From JBGAHD01 sp044226395 (lineage in GTDB: Bacteria > Pseudomonadota > Gammaproteobacteria > Xanthomonadales > Ahniellaceae): a stretch of DNA of 64,000 bases. The stretch lies in assembly GCA_044226395.1 (NCBI GenBank), contig JBGAHD010000002.1, forward strand, positions 682,001 through 746,000. Direction: 5' to 3'. Shown here piece after piece: positions 16,149 through 24,870 of this stretch (the first letter of the stretch is position 1; the number at the start of each line of letters is the position of its first letter). The notes below the pieces were generated by a model. The model was not told the DNA's origin and made no database searches. It saw only the letters and a list, made by a program, of their open reading frames with translations. The translations under genes were made by a program, and so were the position numbers.

Positions 16149-16654
16149 ACGCGCCCGACCCGACGCGCGTGCTGCGCGTCGAGCCGCTCACGCGCGCGGC
16201 CTTCGCGCCGTTCGGCGATGTGATCGACACCGACGCCGCGCGCGCCGTCTACCCGATCAACGCCGGCACGGCCATGCGCTTTCACGACCTGGCCAACATC
16301 GACACGCAAACCGACGGCGGCCGCGCCATCGTGAGTCTGTTCCGCGCGCAACCGCGCGTGCTGCCGTTCGAAGTGCGCCAGATCGAACGCCACCCGCTCG
16401 GCAGCCAAGCCTTCATCCCGCTCAGCGACGCGCCCTATCTGATCGTGATGAGCGAAAGCCCCGCGCATCGCCCGCGCGCCTTCCGCGCCGGACCCGGCCA
16501 AGGCGTCAACTATCGCCGCGGCGCCTGGCATCACGCCCTGATCGCGCTTGAACGCGTGAGCGATTTCCTCGTGATCGATCGCGCGGGGCCGGGGGAGAAT
16601 TGCGATGAGGTGGCGATGGAGCCGGCGTGGTATCTGCTGAGCGCGACGCCTTGA
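16145..16654 (+). CDS. allA: Ureidoglycolate lyase
   Basis: 169 residues. The GTG start overlaps the allantoicase TGA. AllA family features: LRVEPLTRAAFAPFGDVID, INAGTAMRFHDLA, VSLFRAQPRVLPFEVRQIERHPLGSQAFIPLS, YLIVMS and GQGVNYRRGAWHHALIAL, followed by FLVIDRAGPGENCDE. It splits ureidoglycolate into glyoxylate and urea. With alc this gives two ureas and one glyoxylate per urate. No urease or glyoxylate genes are in the window. The GNAT gene starts within its 3' end. Confidence 0.93.
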   Translation: MNAPDPTRVLRVEPLTRAAFAPFGDVIDTDAARAVYPINAGTAMRFHDLANIDTQTDGGRAIVSLFRAQPRVLPFEVRQIERHPLGSQAFIPLSDAPYLIVMSESPAHRPRAFRAGPGQGVNYRRGAWHHALIALERVSDFLVIDRAGPGENCDEVAMEPAWYLLSATP

Positions 16655-17124
16655 AAGCGCCCGCCAAGACCTTCACCGTGCGCGCGGCCACGCGCGACGA
16701 TGTCGATGCCTTGTTCGCCATGATCGTCGCCCTGGCCGAGCATCACGGGCAACGCGCCTATCTGCGCGCCGACGCCGAGCAATTGCGCCGCGATGGCTTC
16801 GGCGAACAACCGCGGTTCGCGGCACTCGTGGCGGAGACCGCCGATGGCCTGATCGGTTTCGCCACCTACGCCTGGCACTACACGATCTGGCTGGGCGCGA
16901 CCACGATGAACATCGACGATGTCTACGTCGCCGACACCCACCGCGGCCTGGGCGTGGGCGAAGCCTTGATGATGCGCGCGCGTGAGCTGTGTCAGGCGCA
17001 AGGCGGCGCGCGCCTACGCTGGGAAGTGCAGCCGGACAATGCCGCCGCCATTCGCTTCTATCAACGGCTGGGCGCGGTGATGCGGAGCAAGGGCATTTTT
17101 ACGTGGGATGCGGGATCGAAGTGA
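16627..17124 (+). CDS. GNAT-family N-acetyltransferase
   Basis: 165 residues from GTG 16627, which has GGAG five bases upstream. TTG 16651, overlapping the allA stop, is an alternative start giving 157 residues. The GNAT core is complete: FTVRAATRDDVDALFAMIVALAEH, LIGFATYAWHYTIWLGATTMNIDDVYVADTHRGLGVGEALMMRA (acetyl-CoA loop R-G-L-G-V-G), then RLRWEVQPDNAAAIRFYQRLGAV. The form is close to the diamine/aminoglycoside-like GNATs that open with 'R-x-A-T-x-x-D'. It is translationally coupled to the purine genes, but its substrate cannot be named. It may be a passenger. Confidence 0.8.
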   Translation: MVSAERDALKAPAKTFTVRAATRDDVDALFAMIVALAEHHGQRAYLRADAEQLRRDGFGEQPRFAALVAETADGLIGFATYAWHYTIWLGATTMNIDDVYVADTHRGLGVGEALMMRARELCQAQGGARLRWEVQPDNAAAIRFYQRLGAVMRSKGIFTWDAGSK

Positions 17125-17136
17125 CCGTCGCCGCAG

Positions 17137-17184
17137 GTGACATTTCAAGCGACATTTCGAGCGACATTCTCGGCGACATGAAAT
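17137..17184 (+). repeat. Four 12-base units built on GCGACATT
   Basis: Units at 17137, 17149, 17161 and 17173 read GTGACATTTCAA, GCGACATTTCGA, GCGACATTCTCG and GCGACATGAAAT. The shared core is G(C/T)GACAT. A second, weaker run with the same spacing appears near 17228-17262 (GGGACGTC, GGACATT, GCGACATC). Spacing of 12 bases is close to one helical turn plus. Units are too short for CRISPR. Confidence 0.6.
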
Positions 17185-17409
17185 GCATCTGGTGCGTCCC
17201 AAGCCCTTGAGTGCGATTGGTTTCTCGGGGACGTCTACCCGGACATTCCTGGCGACATCTCGCTCGACCTGGCTCGCGCGTCGCTGGCGCGGACGTGTTC
17301 CGCTATCGGGCGCTGCACATCAGGGTCTGGCGATCCCTCAAACAAGAATTGTGTGCCGCTGATCGAATGCTCGGGAGAGCTGAAGGCGCACTGGTATTGA
17401 TTGCGCCTA

Positions 17410-17431
17410 CGCGCGACGAAAGCGTCGCGCG
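17410..17431. terminator. Hairpin downstream of puuD
   Basis: Stem CGCGCGACG / CGTCGCGCG with an AAAG loop, 15 bases past the puuD stop on the minus strand. No T-tract is present. Probably the end of the ade-uraH-puuD transcript. Confidence 0.45.
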
Positions 17432-17445
17432 CGAACGAATCGACG

Positions 17446-18711
17446 TCAGCGATTCGCAAACCACCGATCAATCGCCGCCCGCTCCTCATCGGTAATACCG
17501 GTGAGATTCCCCGGTGGCATCACGCGCAGGACCACGGCTTGCTGGTGAATGCGCGCGGCGTAGGTGTCGAGTTGTTGATCGGTTTCGAAGATCGCGCCGA
17601 GCGGGGCCGAGGGCATGAGTTGCGGATGCGTGGCGTGGCAGGTGGCGCAGCGGCGCGCGAGGATGCCGTGCACGGTGTCGGTGCTGGGCACGGGCGCGGC
17701 CAGCGCGGCGGCGAGCACGGGGTCGGGTGAGGTGTCGACATTCGTGCTCGGCGTGGTGGGGGTCGTGGTCGACGCGGTGGGCGCTGGCGTAGTCGACGTC
17801 GGCGCGACGCGTGGCGCCATCGGCGTGAGCCACCACGCGAGCGCGATCAGGATCGCGCCGCCCACGGCCAGCAGCGACCAGGCGCGGCCGCCGCTGTGCC
17901 AGAGCACGAAGAATTGCCGAATCAGCGCGCCCGCGGCCATGAAGCCGGCGAGAATCAGCCAGCTCCACGGATGCGCGGAGGCCGTGGCGTAGTGCGTGCT
18001 CAGCATCGCGAACACCACGGGCAGGGTGAAATACGTGTTGTGCACGGAGCGCTGCTTGCCGCGCTTGCCGTGCAGCGGATCGGGGCTTTCGCCGCGCGCC
18101 ATGGCCGCGACCATGCGCTTCTGGCCGGGGATGATGACGAAGAACACATTCGCCGACATCACGGTGGCGAGGCTCGCGCCCACCAGCAGAAAGGCCGCGC
18201 GACCGGCGAACAGATGCGTGGCGACGTAGCACAGCGCCAGCACCATCAGGCCCACGAGCACGCCGAGCAAGCGATCGCGGAAACCGACCACGCGACACAG
18301 TACGTCGTACACGACCCAAGTCGCGATCAGCAGACCGATGGCCGCATGCACGCCAGCGACCGGCGACATTTGCGCTACCGCCGGATCGATCAGATAGATC
18401 TTCGGCGACAGCAGATACAGCACGAACAACAGCGCGAAGCCCGACAACCACGTGGTGTAGGACTTCCACTTGGACCAGTGCAAGTCATCGGGCATGGTCG
18501 CGGGCGCGACCAGGTATTTCTGCTTGTGATAGAAGCCGCCGCCGTGCACCGACCACAGTTCGCCGAACACGCCCGGCGCGCCTTGGCGCGGTGGCTTGAG
18601 CGCGCGGTCGAGCATGACGAAGTAGAACGACTCGCCAATCCACGCGATCGCCGCCACCACGTGCAACCAGCGCAGCAGCAGCACCGCGAATTCCGTCCAA
18701 TGACCGCTCAC
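17446..18711 (-). CDS. puuD: Urate hydroxylase PuuD with C-terminal cytochrome c
   Basis: 421 residues from a GTG at 18711. The N-terminal ~300 residues form the DUF989 membrane domain with about eight transmembrane segments (LLLRWLHVVAAIAWIGESFYFVMLD, WKSYTTWLSGFALLFVLYLL, HAAIGLLIATWVVYDVL, HNTYFTLPVVFAMLSTHY). A Thr/Pro-rich linker (TSTTPAPTASTTTPTTPSTN) leads to a periplasmic c-type cytochrome with CATCH at about residue 350 and a distal Met in RVMPPGNLTG. It oxidises urate to 5-hydroxyisourate and passes electrons to the respiratory chain instead of to O2/H2O2 like soluble uricase. It follows uraH with a 10-base gap. Confidence 0.93.
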   Translation of the reverse strand: MSGHWTEFAVLLLRWLHVVAAIAWIGESFYFVMLDRALKPPRQGAPGVFGELWSVHGGGFYHKQKYLVAPATMPDDLHWSKWKSYTTWLSGFALLFVLYLLSPKIYLIDPAVAQMSPVAGVHAAIGLLIATWVVYDVLCRVVGFRDRLLGVLVGLMVLALCYVATHLFAGRAAFLLVGASLATVMSANVFFVIIPGQKRMVAAMARGESPDPLHGKRGKQRSVHNTYFTLPVVFAMLSTHYATASAHPWSWLILAGFMAAGALIRQFFVLWHSGGRAWSLLAVGGAILIALAWWLTPMAPRVAPTSTTPAPTASTTTPTTPSTNVDTSPDPVLAAALAAPVPSTDTVHGILARRCATCHATHPQLMPSAPLGAIFETDQQLDTYAARIHQQAVVLRVMPPGNLTGITDEERAAIDRWFANR

Positions 18712-18721
18712 GTCACCCGCC

Positions 18722-19075
18722 TCAGCTGCCGCGATAGGTGCTGTAGCTGTAGGGCGAAGCCAGCAGCGGCACGTGATAGTGCGCGCTGGCGTCGGCGATG
18801 CCGAAGCGCAGGGTCACCACGTCGATGAAGCGCGGCTGGGCCTGGGCCACGCCGCGCGCGGCGAAGTAGTCACCGATGGCGAAGTCGAGTTCGTATTCGC
18901 CGACGGTGAAGGTCGCGTCGGCGAGCAGCGGCGCGTCGCAACGCCCGTCGTGATTGGTGCGGTGGTGGCCGAGCAGACGGCGTTGACCGTGTTCGAGGCG
19001 ATACAGCGCGAGGGCGATGCCGGCGCCCGGCTGGCCATGCGCGGTGTCGAGGACGTGGGTGGTGAGTTTGCCCAT
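18722..19075 (-). CDS. uraH: 5-Hydroxyisourate hydrolase
   Basis: 117 residues, transthyretin-like. It begins MGKLTTHVLDTAHGQPGAGI (family motif with the active-site His) and ends SPYSYSTYRGS. The C-terminal YRGS tetrapeptide is diagnostic for HIU hydrolase, distinguishing it from true transthyretin. It hydrolyses 5-hydroxyisourate to OHCU, the substrate of UraD. No signal peptide is visible, so it is cytoplasmic. It sits between ade and puuD on the minus strand, 61 bases after ade. Confidence 0.96.
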   Translation of the reverse strand: MGKLTTHVLDTAHGQPGAGIALALYRLEHGQRRLLGHHRTNHDGRCDAPLLADATFTVGEYELDFAIGDYFAARGVAQAQPRFIDVVTLRFGIADASAHYHVPLLASPYSYSTYRGS

Positions 19076-19136
19076 GGTGCGTGATCTCGTGTGAGCGCGA
19101 CGCGCGCGGGCGCGTCGCGCTGGGTCGTGGCGACGC

Positions 19137-20177
19137 TCAGTCGATGGCGCGCGCGCAATAGTCGGTGAGGCGATCTTGATAGGCGCGCTTGCTCTCGGGC
19201 TCGACGAAGGCGGCCTCGAAGCTGTTGGCGGCGAGCTGGCGCGCGTGTTCGGCAGTCAGGCGCAGCGCGTCGACGGTCTCGACGAAGTTCTGATTCATGT
19301 AGCCGCCAAAATAGGCCGGGTCGTCGGAGTTGATCGTGGCCACGAGGCCCTGGTCGAGCATCTGCCGCAGGTTGTGATCTTGCAATCGCTTGAACACGCA
19401 GAGCTTGACGTTGGACAACGGACACACGGTCAGCGGCACGCGCTCGCGCGCGAGACGTTCGACCAGGGCCGGGTCCTTAAGCGCCTGCACGCCGTGATCG
19501 ATGCGCTGCACGCCGAGCACGTCGAGCGCGCCCCAGATGTAGGCGGGCGGACCTTCCTCGCCCGCGTGCGCGACCGCGCGCAGGCCGTGTTTGCGCGCCT
19601 CGGCGAAGACGCGCGCGAATTTTTCCGGCGGATGTCCGACCTCGCTGGAATCGAGGCCCACGCCGATGAATTTGCCCAGGTGCGGCCGCGCTTGTTCCCA
19701 CGTCGCGAAGGCATCGTCCTCGGACAGATGGCGCAGGAAACACAGAATCAGCTCGGCGCGAATGCCCAGCTTCGCCCGCGCGTCGTCGGCGGCGCGACGC
19801 AGACCGTTGATCACGACCTCGAAGGGCACGCCGCGCGCGGTGTGCGTCTGCGGATCGAAGAACAGTTCCGCGTGCACCACGTGATCGGCCTGCGCGCGCA
19901 GAAAGTACGCCCAGGCCATGTCGTAGAAATCGGCCTCGGTCAGCAGCACGCTGGCGCCGGCGTAATAGATGTCGAGAAAGCTCTGCAGATTGGTGAAGGC
20001 ATAGGCCGCGCGCAGGGCCTCGACGCTGGGATACGGCAGCGACACGCCATTGCGCCGGGCCAGGGCGAAGATCAGCTCGGGTTCCAGCGAGCCTTCGATG
20101 TGGATGTGCAGTTCGGCCTTGGGCAGGCCGCGCACGAAGTCGGGCAGGCGTTCGGCGGCAAGGTGGGCGAGGGTCAT
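19137..20177 (-). CDS. Adenine deaminase (adenosine deaminase superfamily)
   Basis: 346 residues, ATG at 20177 preceded by AGGAC. Zinc-site motifs: LPKAELHIHIEGSLEPEL, HAELFFDPQTHTARGVPFEVV, AVAHAGEEGPPAYIWGALDVLGVQRIDHGV, PLTVCPLSNVKLCVF and INSDDPAYFGGY. The sequence 'VHAELFFDPQTHTARG' with 'VGLDSSEVGHPP' and 'AHAGEEGPPEYIW'-like text is that of the proteobacterial and fungal adenine aminohydrolase branch (for example Pseudomonas PA0148), not classical adenosine deaminase. It converts adenine to hypoxanthine, feeding the xanthine dehydrogenase encoded divergently. This substrate call is from family knowledge. Confidence 0.88.
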   Translation of the reverse strand: MTLAHLAAERLPDFVRGLPKAELHIHIEGSLEPELIFALARRNGVSLPYPSVEALRAAYAFTNLQSFLDIYYAGASVLLTEADFYDMAWAYFLRAQADHVVHAELFFDPQTHTARGVPFEVVINGLRRAADDARAKLGIRAELILCFLRHLSEDDAFATWEQARPHLGKFIGVGLDSSEVGHPPEKFARVFAEARKHGLRAVAHAGEEGPPAYIWGALDVLGVQRIDHGVQALKDPALVERLARERVPLTVCPLSNVKLCVFKRLQDHNLRQMLDQGLVATINSDDPAYFGGYMNQNFVETVDALRLTAEHARQLAANSFEAAFVEPESKRAYQDRLTDYCARAID

Positions 20178-20283
20178 GGTCGGGTCCTGTGCATGACGCG
20201 AGTCTGCCCGAAGCGGGCACGCGCGCAAAGCGCCGAGCGTGCGCGGGATGCGAGGCCCCGCGGGCCTGCGTTACTCTTCCGCG

Positions 20284-21657
20284 ATGGATCGTCAGCCCGA
20301 ATTTCGTCTCAACGGTCGCCCGATCGCGCTAGCCGCGGTCGATCCGACGCTGTCTTTGTTGCGCTGGCTCAAGGGTCAGCACTTGACCGGCACCAAGGAA
20401 GGCTGCGGCGATGGCGATTGCGGCGGCTGCACCGTGACCCTGATCGAACGCGACGAGCACGGCCGGGCGCGGCCGCGCGCGGTCAACAGTTGCTTGTTGC
20501 CGATGGGCGCGGTCGTGGGTCGCGAGGTCTTGACGGTCGAGGCCCTGGCCGAAGGCAATACGCTGCATCCGGTGCAACAAGCCCTGGTCGATGCCGGTGG
20601 CTCGCAATGCGGTTATTGCACGCCGGGCTTCGTGATGAGTCTGTTCGCGGGCTATTACACGGGCGAATTGAGCGATCACACGACCGAGGGCAATCTGTGC
20701 CGCTGCACGGGCTATCGTCCGATCCGCGCGGCCACCGCGACGCTGCGCGACGCGGACAAGCCGGACGATCGCTTTCATGCCTTGTTCGCCGCGGCGCGCG
20801 CGACGCCCGAGGCGACGCGACTGGGCGAGTTCCACAGCCCAACCACGATTGATGACGCGCTGCGCTTGAAGGCCACGCATCCGGACGCGACCTGGATCGC
20901 GGGTGGCACCGATCTCGGCGTGGCGCTCAGTCACGGCCGCGCGGTGGCGCCGGGCTTTATCGCGCTCGATCGCATCGCTGAATTGCAGACGCTGCAGATC
21001 GACGACAAGCGCGTGCGCCTGGGCGCGGGCGTGAGTTTGAGCACGGTCGAGCACGTCTTGCGCGGCGTCTGTCCGGCGCTCGACGACATGCTGCCGTGGT
21101 TCGCGGCGCGGCAAGTGCGCAATCGCGCGACGGTCGGCGGCAATCTCGGCACGGCCTCGCCCATCGGCGATCTGTTGCCGGTGCTGCTCGCGCTCGATGC
21201 CACGATCGAATTGGCCGGCCCGCGTGGTCGGCGCAGCGTGCCGATCGAGGCGTATTTTCTGGACTACCGCAAGACCGCGCGCGCCGACGACGAGTTGATC
21301 GTGGCCGTGGAATGGCCGCGCGATCCGACCTTGATCAGCGCCTCGTACAAAGTCGCCAAGCGTCAGACCGACGACATCAGCATCGTCGCCGCCGCGTTCG
21401 CGATCCGGCGCGATGACGATGGTCGCGTGAGTCACGCGCGCCTGGCCTTCGGCGGCGTGGCCGCGACGCCACGACGCGCGCGCGCGGCCGAGCAGGCCTT
21501 GATCGGCGCCACGCTCGATGCCGACACGACCGCGCGCGTGATGGCCGCGATCGAGACCGAATTCGCGCCAATCAGCGATCACCGCGCCAGCGCCGCCTAT
21601 CGCCGGCAGTTGTGCGGCAATCTTTTCGCGAAGTGGCTGGCGGAGCGCGGCCCATGA
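20284..21657 (+). CDS. xdhA: Xanthine dehydrogenase small subunit (2Fe-2S and FAD)
   Basis: 457 residues. The N-terminal ferredoxin-like domain carries CGDGDCGGC (first [2Fe-2S]); a second domain has SQCGYCTPGFVMS and NLCRCTGYRPI (second cluster). From about residue 180 the FAD-binding domain shows ATWIAGGTDLGVAL, VGGNLGTASPIGDLLPVLLALDA and a CO-dehydrogenase flavoprotein C-terminal region (FGGVAATPRRARAAEQAL). It transfers electrons from the molybdenum site to NAD+. Its last codon overlaps xdhB start (ATGA). It forms the rightward xdhA-xdhB-xdhC operon, divergent from ade. Confidence 0.95.
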   Translation: MDRQPEFRLNGRPIALAAVDPTLSLLRWLKGQHLTGTKEGCGDGDCGGCTVTLIERDEHGRARPRAVNSCLLPMGAVVGREVLTVEALAEGNTLHPVQQALVDAGGSQCGYCTPGFVMSLFAGYYTGELSDHTTEGNLCRCTGYRPIRAATATLRDADKPDDRFHALFAAARATPEATRLGEFHSPTTIDDALRLKATHPDATWIAGGTDLGVALSHGRAVAPGFIALDRIAELQTLQIDDKRVRLGAGVSLSTVEHVLRGVCPALDDMLPWFAARQVRNRATVGGNLGTASPIGDLLPVLLALDATIELAGPRGRRSVPIEAYFLDYRKTARADDELIVAVEWPRDPTLISASYKVAKRQTDDISIVAAAFAIRRDDDGRVSHARLAFGGVAATPRRARAAEQALIGATLDADTTARVMAAIETEFAPISDHRASAAYRRQLCGNLFAKWLAERGP

Positions 21658-23984
21658 ATCGCGCCCCGCTGACCACGCCCGCGCCGCGTCCCGCGCTCAA
21701 GCACGAGAGCGCCGTCGGTCATGTGACCGGCCGCGCGATCTACACCGACGAACAACGCGAGCCCAGTGGCTTGCTGAGTCTTTATCCCGTGCAGGCGCCG
21801 CATGCGCATGCGCGCGTGCTGTCGATGGATATTGAGGCCGCGCGCGCCGCGCCCGGCGTGCACGCGGTGCTCACCGCCAACGACGTGCCGGGCGAGAACG
21901 ACACCGGCCCGATCCTGCACGACGAACCGCTGATGCCGGCGCGCGAGATCAGCTATCACGGCCAGGCCGTGGCCTGGATCGCGGCCGAGACCGAGGCGCA
22001 GGCGCGCGCCGCCGCCGCTTTGGTGCGCGTGGACTACGAAGTCTTGCCGGCGCTGCTCGACATGCCCGCCGCGATCGCGGCCGGTGCTTTCCATCTGCCA
22101 CCGGCGCGCGTCGAACGCGGCGATGTCGATGGCGCGCTCGTCACGGCGCCGCTGCGTTTGCGCGGCGAGCTGACGATGGGCGGGCAGGATCATTTCTATC
22201 TCGAGACGCACACCAGTTGGGCGAGCCTTGACGCCGAGGGCACGATCCAGATCGTGTCCTCGACGCAGCATCCGACCGAGACCCAGATCATCGTCGCGCG
22301 CGTGCTGGGCGTGCCCGCGCATCGCGTGGTGTGTCAGTGCTTGCGCATGGGCGGCGGCTTCGGCGGCAAGGAAACGCAGGCCAATGCCTTCGCGGCGATC
22401 GCGGCGCTGGCCGCCGTGATCACGGGGCGACCAGCGCGGGTCAAACTGCCGCGCGCGTTGGACATGCAGCTCACCGGCAAACGCCATCCGTTTTACGCGC
22501 GCTATGAAGTGGGTTTCGATGCCGATGGCGTGCTGCTGGTGCTGCGCGCGGAACTGTTCGCCGATGGCGGCTGGAGTTGTGATCTGTCGCCGCCGGTGCT
22601 GATGCGCGCGATGGTGCACATCGACAACGCGTATTTTTATCCGCACGCGCGCATCGAGGGCCGCATCTGCAAGACGCATCTGGCGTCCAACACCGCGTTT
22701 CGCGGGTTTGGCGGGCCGCAGGGCATGTTGGTCGGCGAGGAGATTCTCGATCGCGTCGCGCGTCATCTGGGCTTGCCCGCCGACGTGGTTCGCGAGCGCA
22801 ATTTCTATCGCGGCGATGCCGAACCCGAACGCAACATCACGCCGTATCACCAGCCCGTCGTCGACAACCACCTGCACGCGCTGTGGACGCAGTTGAAGCG
22901 CGACAGCGCCTTCGCCGAACGCGCGCGCGAGATCGCCGCGTTCAATGCCGAGCACCCGACGACCAAGCGCGGTCTCGCGATCACGCCGGTGAAGTTCGGC
23001 ATTTCCTTCAACAAGACCGAATACAACCAGGCCGGCGCCCTGGTGCACATCTATACCGACGGCAGCATCCAGCTCAATCACGGTGGCACCGAGATGGGTC
23101 AGGGCCTGCACACCAAGATGCTGACGGTGGCGGCGCGGTGCCTGGGCGTGTCGGTGTCGCGCATCCGCGTGATGTCCACGGCCACGGACAAGGTGCCCAA
23201 TACTTCGGCGACGGCGGCGAGTTCGGGGTCGGATCTCAACGGTCAGGCGGTGAAGGCCGCGTGCGAGACCTTGATCGCGCGCCTGCGCGAAGTCGCCGCG
23301 CCCTTGCTGCAGGTCGCGCCGGACGCGATCGAATTCGCCGACGACATGGCCCGCGCGCGCGATGAACCCGCGCGCGCCCTGCCCTTCGTCGATGTCGTGC
23401 GCGCGGCGTATACGAACCGCGTGAGCTTGTCGTCCACGGGCTATTACCGCACGCCGGGCCTGAGCTGGGACCCCAAGACCGGTCGCGGTCATCCGTTCTA
23501 CTACTTCGCCTATGGCGCGGCCGTGGCTGAAGTCGAAGTGTGCGGTTTCACCGGCGTGCACCGGCTGCTGCGCGTGGACCTGTTGCACGACGTCGGTCAC
23601 TCGCTCAACGAAGGCATCGACCGCGGTCAGATCGAGGGCGGTTTCGTGCAAGGGTTGGGTTGGCTGACGTGCGAGGAATTGCGCTGGAACGCGCAAGGTC
23701 GGCTGCTCACCGATGCGCCGAGCACGTACAAGATTCCCACGCTCGGCGAAGTGCCCGAGGCGTTTTATCTGCGCCTGTTCGTGCGCGAGCAGCCGCCGAG
23801 CACCGACGTGATCTTCGGCAGCAAGGGCGTGGGCGAACCGCCCTTGATGTTGGCGATCGCGGTGCGCGAAGCCTTGCGCGAGGCGATTGCCGCGTTCGCG
23901 CCCGGCGCGCGCGAAGTGCCGCTGGCCTCGCCCGCGACGCCCGAGGCGATCGCCCAGGCCATCGCGCGGGTGCGCGCGGGCTGA
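21654..23984 (+). CDS. xdhB: Xanthine dehydrogenase large molybdenum-binding subunit
   Basis: 776 residues. Molybdopterin-dependent oxidase motifs: GHVTGRAIYTDE, GQAVAWIAAETEAQA, QDHFYLETHTSW, MGGGFGGKETQA, ASNTAFRGFGGPQG, NHGGTEMGQGLHTKM, EGGFVQGLGWLTCEEL and FGSKGVGEPPLML, the last with the catalytic glutamate. It oxidises hypoxanthine to xanthine and xanthine to urate in the cytoplasm as an (alpha-beta)2 complex with XdhA. Start ATG 21654 overlaps the xdhA stop. XdhC, which inserts the sulfurated cofactor, follows ten bases later. Confidence 0.95.
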   Translation: MNRAPLTTPAPRPALKHESAVGHVTGRAIYTDEQREPSGLLSLYPVQAPHAHARVLSMDIEAARAAPGVHAVLTANDVPGENDTGPILHDEPLMPAREISYHGQAVAWIAAETEAQARAAAALVRVDYEVLPALLDMPAAIAAGAFHLPPARVERGDVDGALVTAPLRLRGELTMGGQDHFYLETHTSWASLDAEGTIQIVSSTQHPTETQIIVARVLGVPAHRVVCQCLRMGGGFGGKETQANAFAAIAALAAVITGRPARVKLPRALDMQLTGKRHPFYARYEVGFDADGVLLVLRAELFADGGWSCDLSPPVLMRAMVHIDNAYFYPHARIEGRICKTHLASNTAFRGFGGPQGMLVGEEILDRVARHLGLPADVVRERNFYRGDAEPERNITPYHQPVVDNHLHALWTQLKRDSAFAERAREIAAFNAEHPTTKRGLAITPVKFGISFNKTEYNQAGALVHIYTDGSIQLNHGGTEMGQGLHTKMLTVAARCLGVSVSRIRVMSTATDKVPNTSATAASSGSDLNGQAVKAACETLIARLREVAAPLLQVAPDAIEFADDMARARDEPARALPFVDVVRAAYTNRVSLSSTGYYRTPGLSWDPKTGRGHPFYYFAYGAAVAEVEVCGFTGVHRLLRVDLLHDVGHSLNEGIDRGQIEGGFVQGLGWLTCEELRWNAQGRLLTDAPSTYKIPTLGEVPEAFYLRLFVREQPPSTDVIFGSKGVGEPPLMLAIAVREALREAIAAFAPGAREVPLASPATPEAIAQAIARVRAG

Positions 23985-23994
23985 GTTGGCGGCG

Positions 23995-24870
23995 ATGGAC
24001 GAGCGTGCGCTGCGATGCCTGGTTGAACGCTTGAGCCAGGGCCCGGTGGTGCTGGCGGTGGTGCTCGACACGCGCGGCGCCGTGCCGCGTCAGCGTGGCG
24101 CGATGATGCTGATCGACGCGCGCGACGAGGACCTGAGCATCGGCGGTGGCCTGGCCGAAGCGCGCGTGATCGAGGCCGCGCGCGCGATGTTGCGCGCGGG
24201 CGAGACGACGCGCGAGCTGCGCATCGATCTCAGCGGCGGGCCCGACGCGGCGGGCGTCTGCGGGGGCGCGATGCGTTTGAGTCTGCGCGTGTGGTCTGGC
24301 GCGGAGGATTTGGCCTTGGCGCGCGATCTCGCGAGCACGCTGCGATCAGGCCAGTCGACCGCCTTGCCCGCCGCGATGCTGGGCGATGCGCGTGATCTGA
24401 TGCTCACGCCCGACGCGCGCTTGCTGATCGCGGGCGCCGGTCATTGCGGGCTCGCTTTGTACGAGATCGCGAGCTTGCTCGACTTTGATATCTGGGTCTT
24501 CGATCCGCGCGCGAGTTGCTTCGAAGGCGATCTCTATAGGCGCGCGACGCGCCTGCAAGGTGAGCATGCGCTGTTGACTCGCGCGCTCGACACGCCGCGA
24601 CCCGTGTTCGCGGTACTGCTCAATCGCGACTACGGCAGCGATGTCGCCACGCTGCGCGTGCTGGCCACGCGACCGCCGGCCTTCATCGGCATGATGGGCA
24701 GTCGGCGTCGCATCGGTGAAGTGCTCGCGGCCTTGCCCGAAGCGCGCGAGGCCTTGACCGCGCTGCACGCGCCCGTAGGCCTGGAGATCGCCGCGCAAAC
24801 GCCGCACGAGATCGCGGTGAGCATCGCCGCGCAGCTGATCGAGCGCCGCGCGGCCTTGCTGTCGCGCTAG
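23995..24870 (+). CDS. xdhC: Xanthine dehydrogenase accessory protein XdhC
   Basis: 291 residues from ATG 23995; a TTG at 23986 is possible. Residues 1-70 hold the XdhC_CoxI domain (VLAVVLDTRGAVPRQRGAMMLID ... SIGGGLAEARVIEAA). Residues about 140-290 hold the XdhC Rossmann domain (RLLIAGAGHCGLALYEIASLLDFDIWVFDPR ... PPAFIGMMGSRRRIGEVL ... HAPVGLEIAAQTPHEIAVSIAAQLI). It binds molybdenum cofactor, protects the sulfurated form and delivers it to XdhB. Its 3' end overlaps by four bases the convergent GYF-pilin gene. Confidence 0.94.
   Translation: MDERALRCLVERLSQGPVVLAVVLDTRGAVPRQRGAMMLIDARDEDLSIGGGLAEARVIEAARAMLRAGETTRELRIDLSGGPDAAGVCGGAMRLSLRVWSGAEDLALARDLASTLRSGQSTALPAAMLGDARDLMLTPDARLLIAGAGHCGLALYEIASLLDFDIWVFDPRASCFEGDLYRRATRLQGEHALLTRALDTPRPVFAVLLNRDYGSDVATLRVLATRPPAFIGMMGSRRRIGEVLAALPEAREALTALHAPVGLEIAAQTPHEIAVSIAAQLIERRAALLSR

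Larger units (their letters stand above)
17125..17445. other. 321-base gene-free gap with 12-base period repeat
   Basis: No convincing gene lies between the GNAT stop and the puuD stop. Its left part carries a 12-base period repeat (17137-17184) with degenerate further GACAT/GACGT copies near 17230-17260. Its right end carries the hairpin at 17410-17431. Base composition is visibly less GC-rich than the flanking genes (CAAACAAGAATTGTG around 17340). It could be the scar of a lost or eroded gene. Confidence 0.5.

Noticed and set aside
17137..17184. CRISPR array
   Set aside because: Units of 12 bases without spacers and no cas genes.
17211..17495. 94-codon plus-strand frame in the gap before puuD
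   Set aside because: No ribosome site, no recognisable motif, and its end overlaps puuD.
19137..20177. Classical adenosine deaminase
   Set aside because: The ELFFDPQTHT..G and VGLDSSEVGHPP blocks belong to the adenine aminohydrolase branch of the family.
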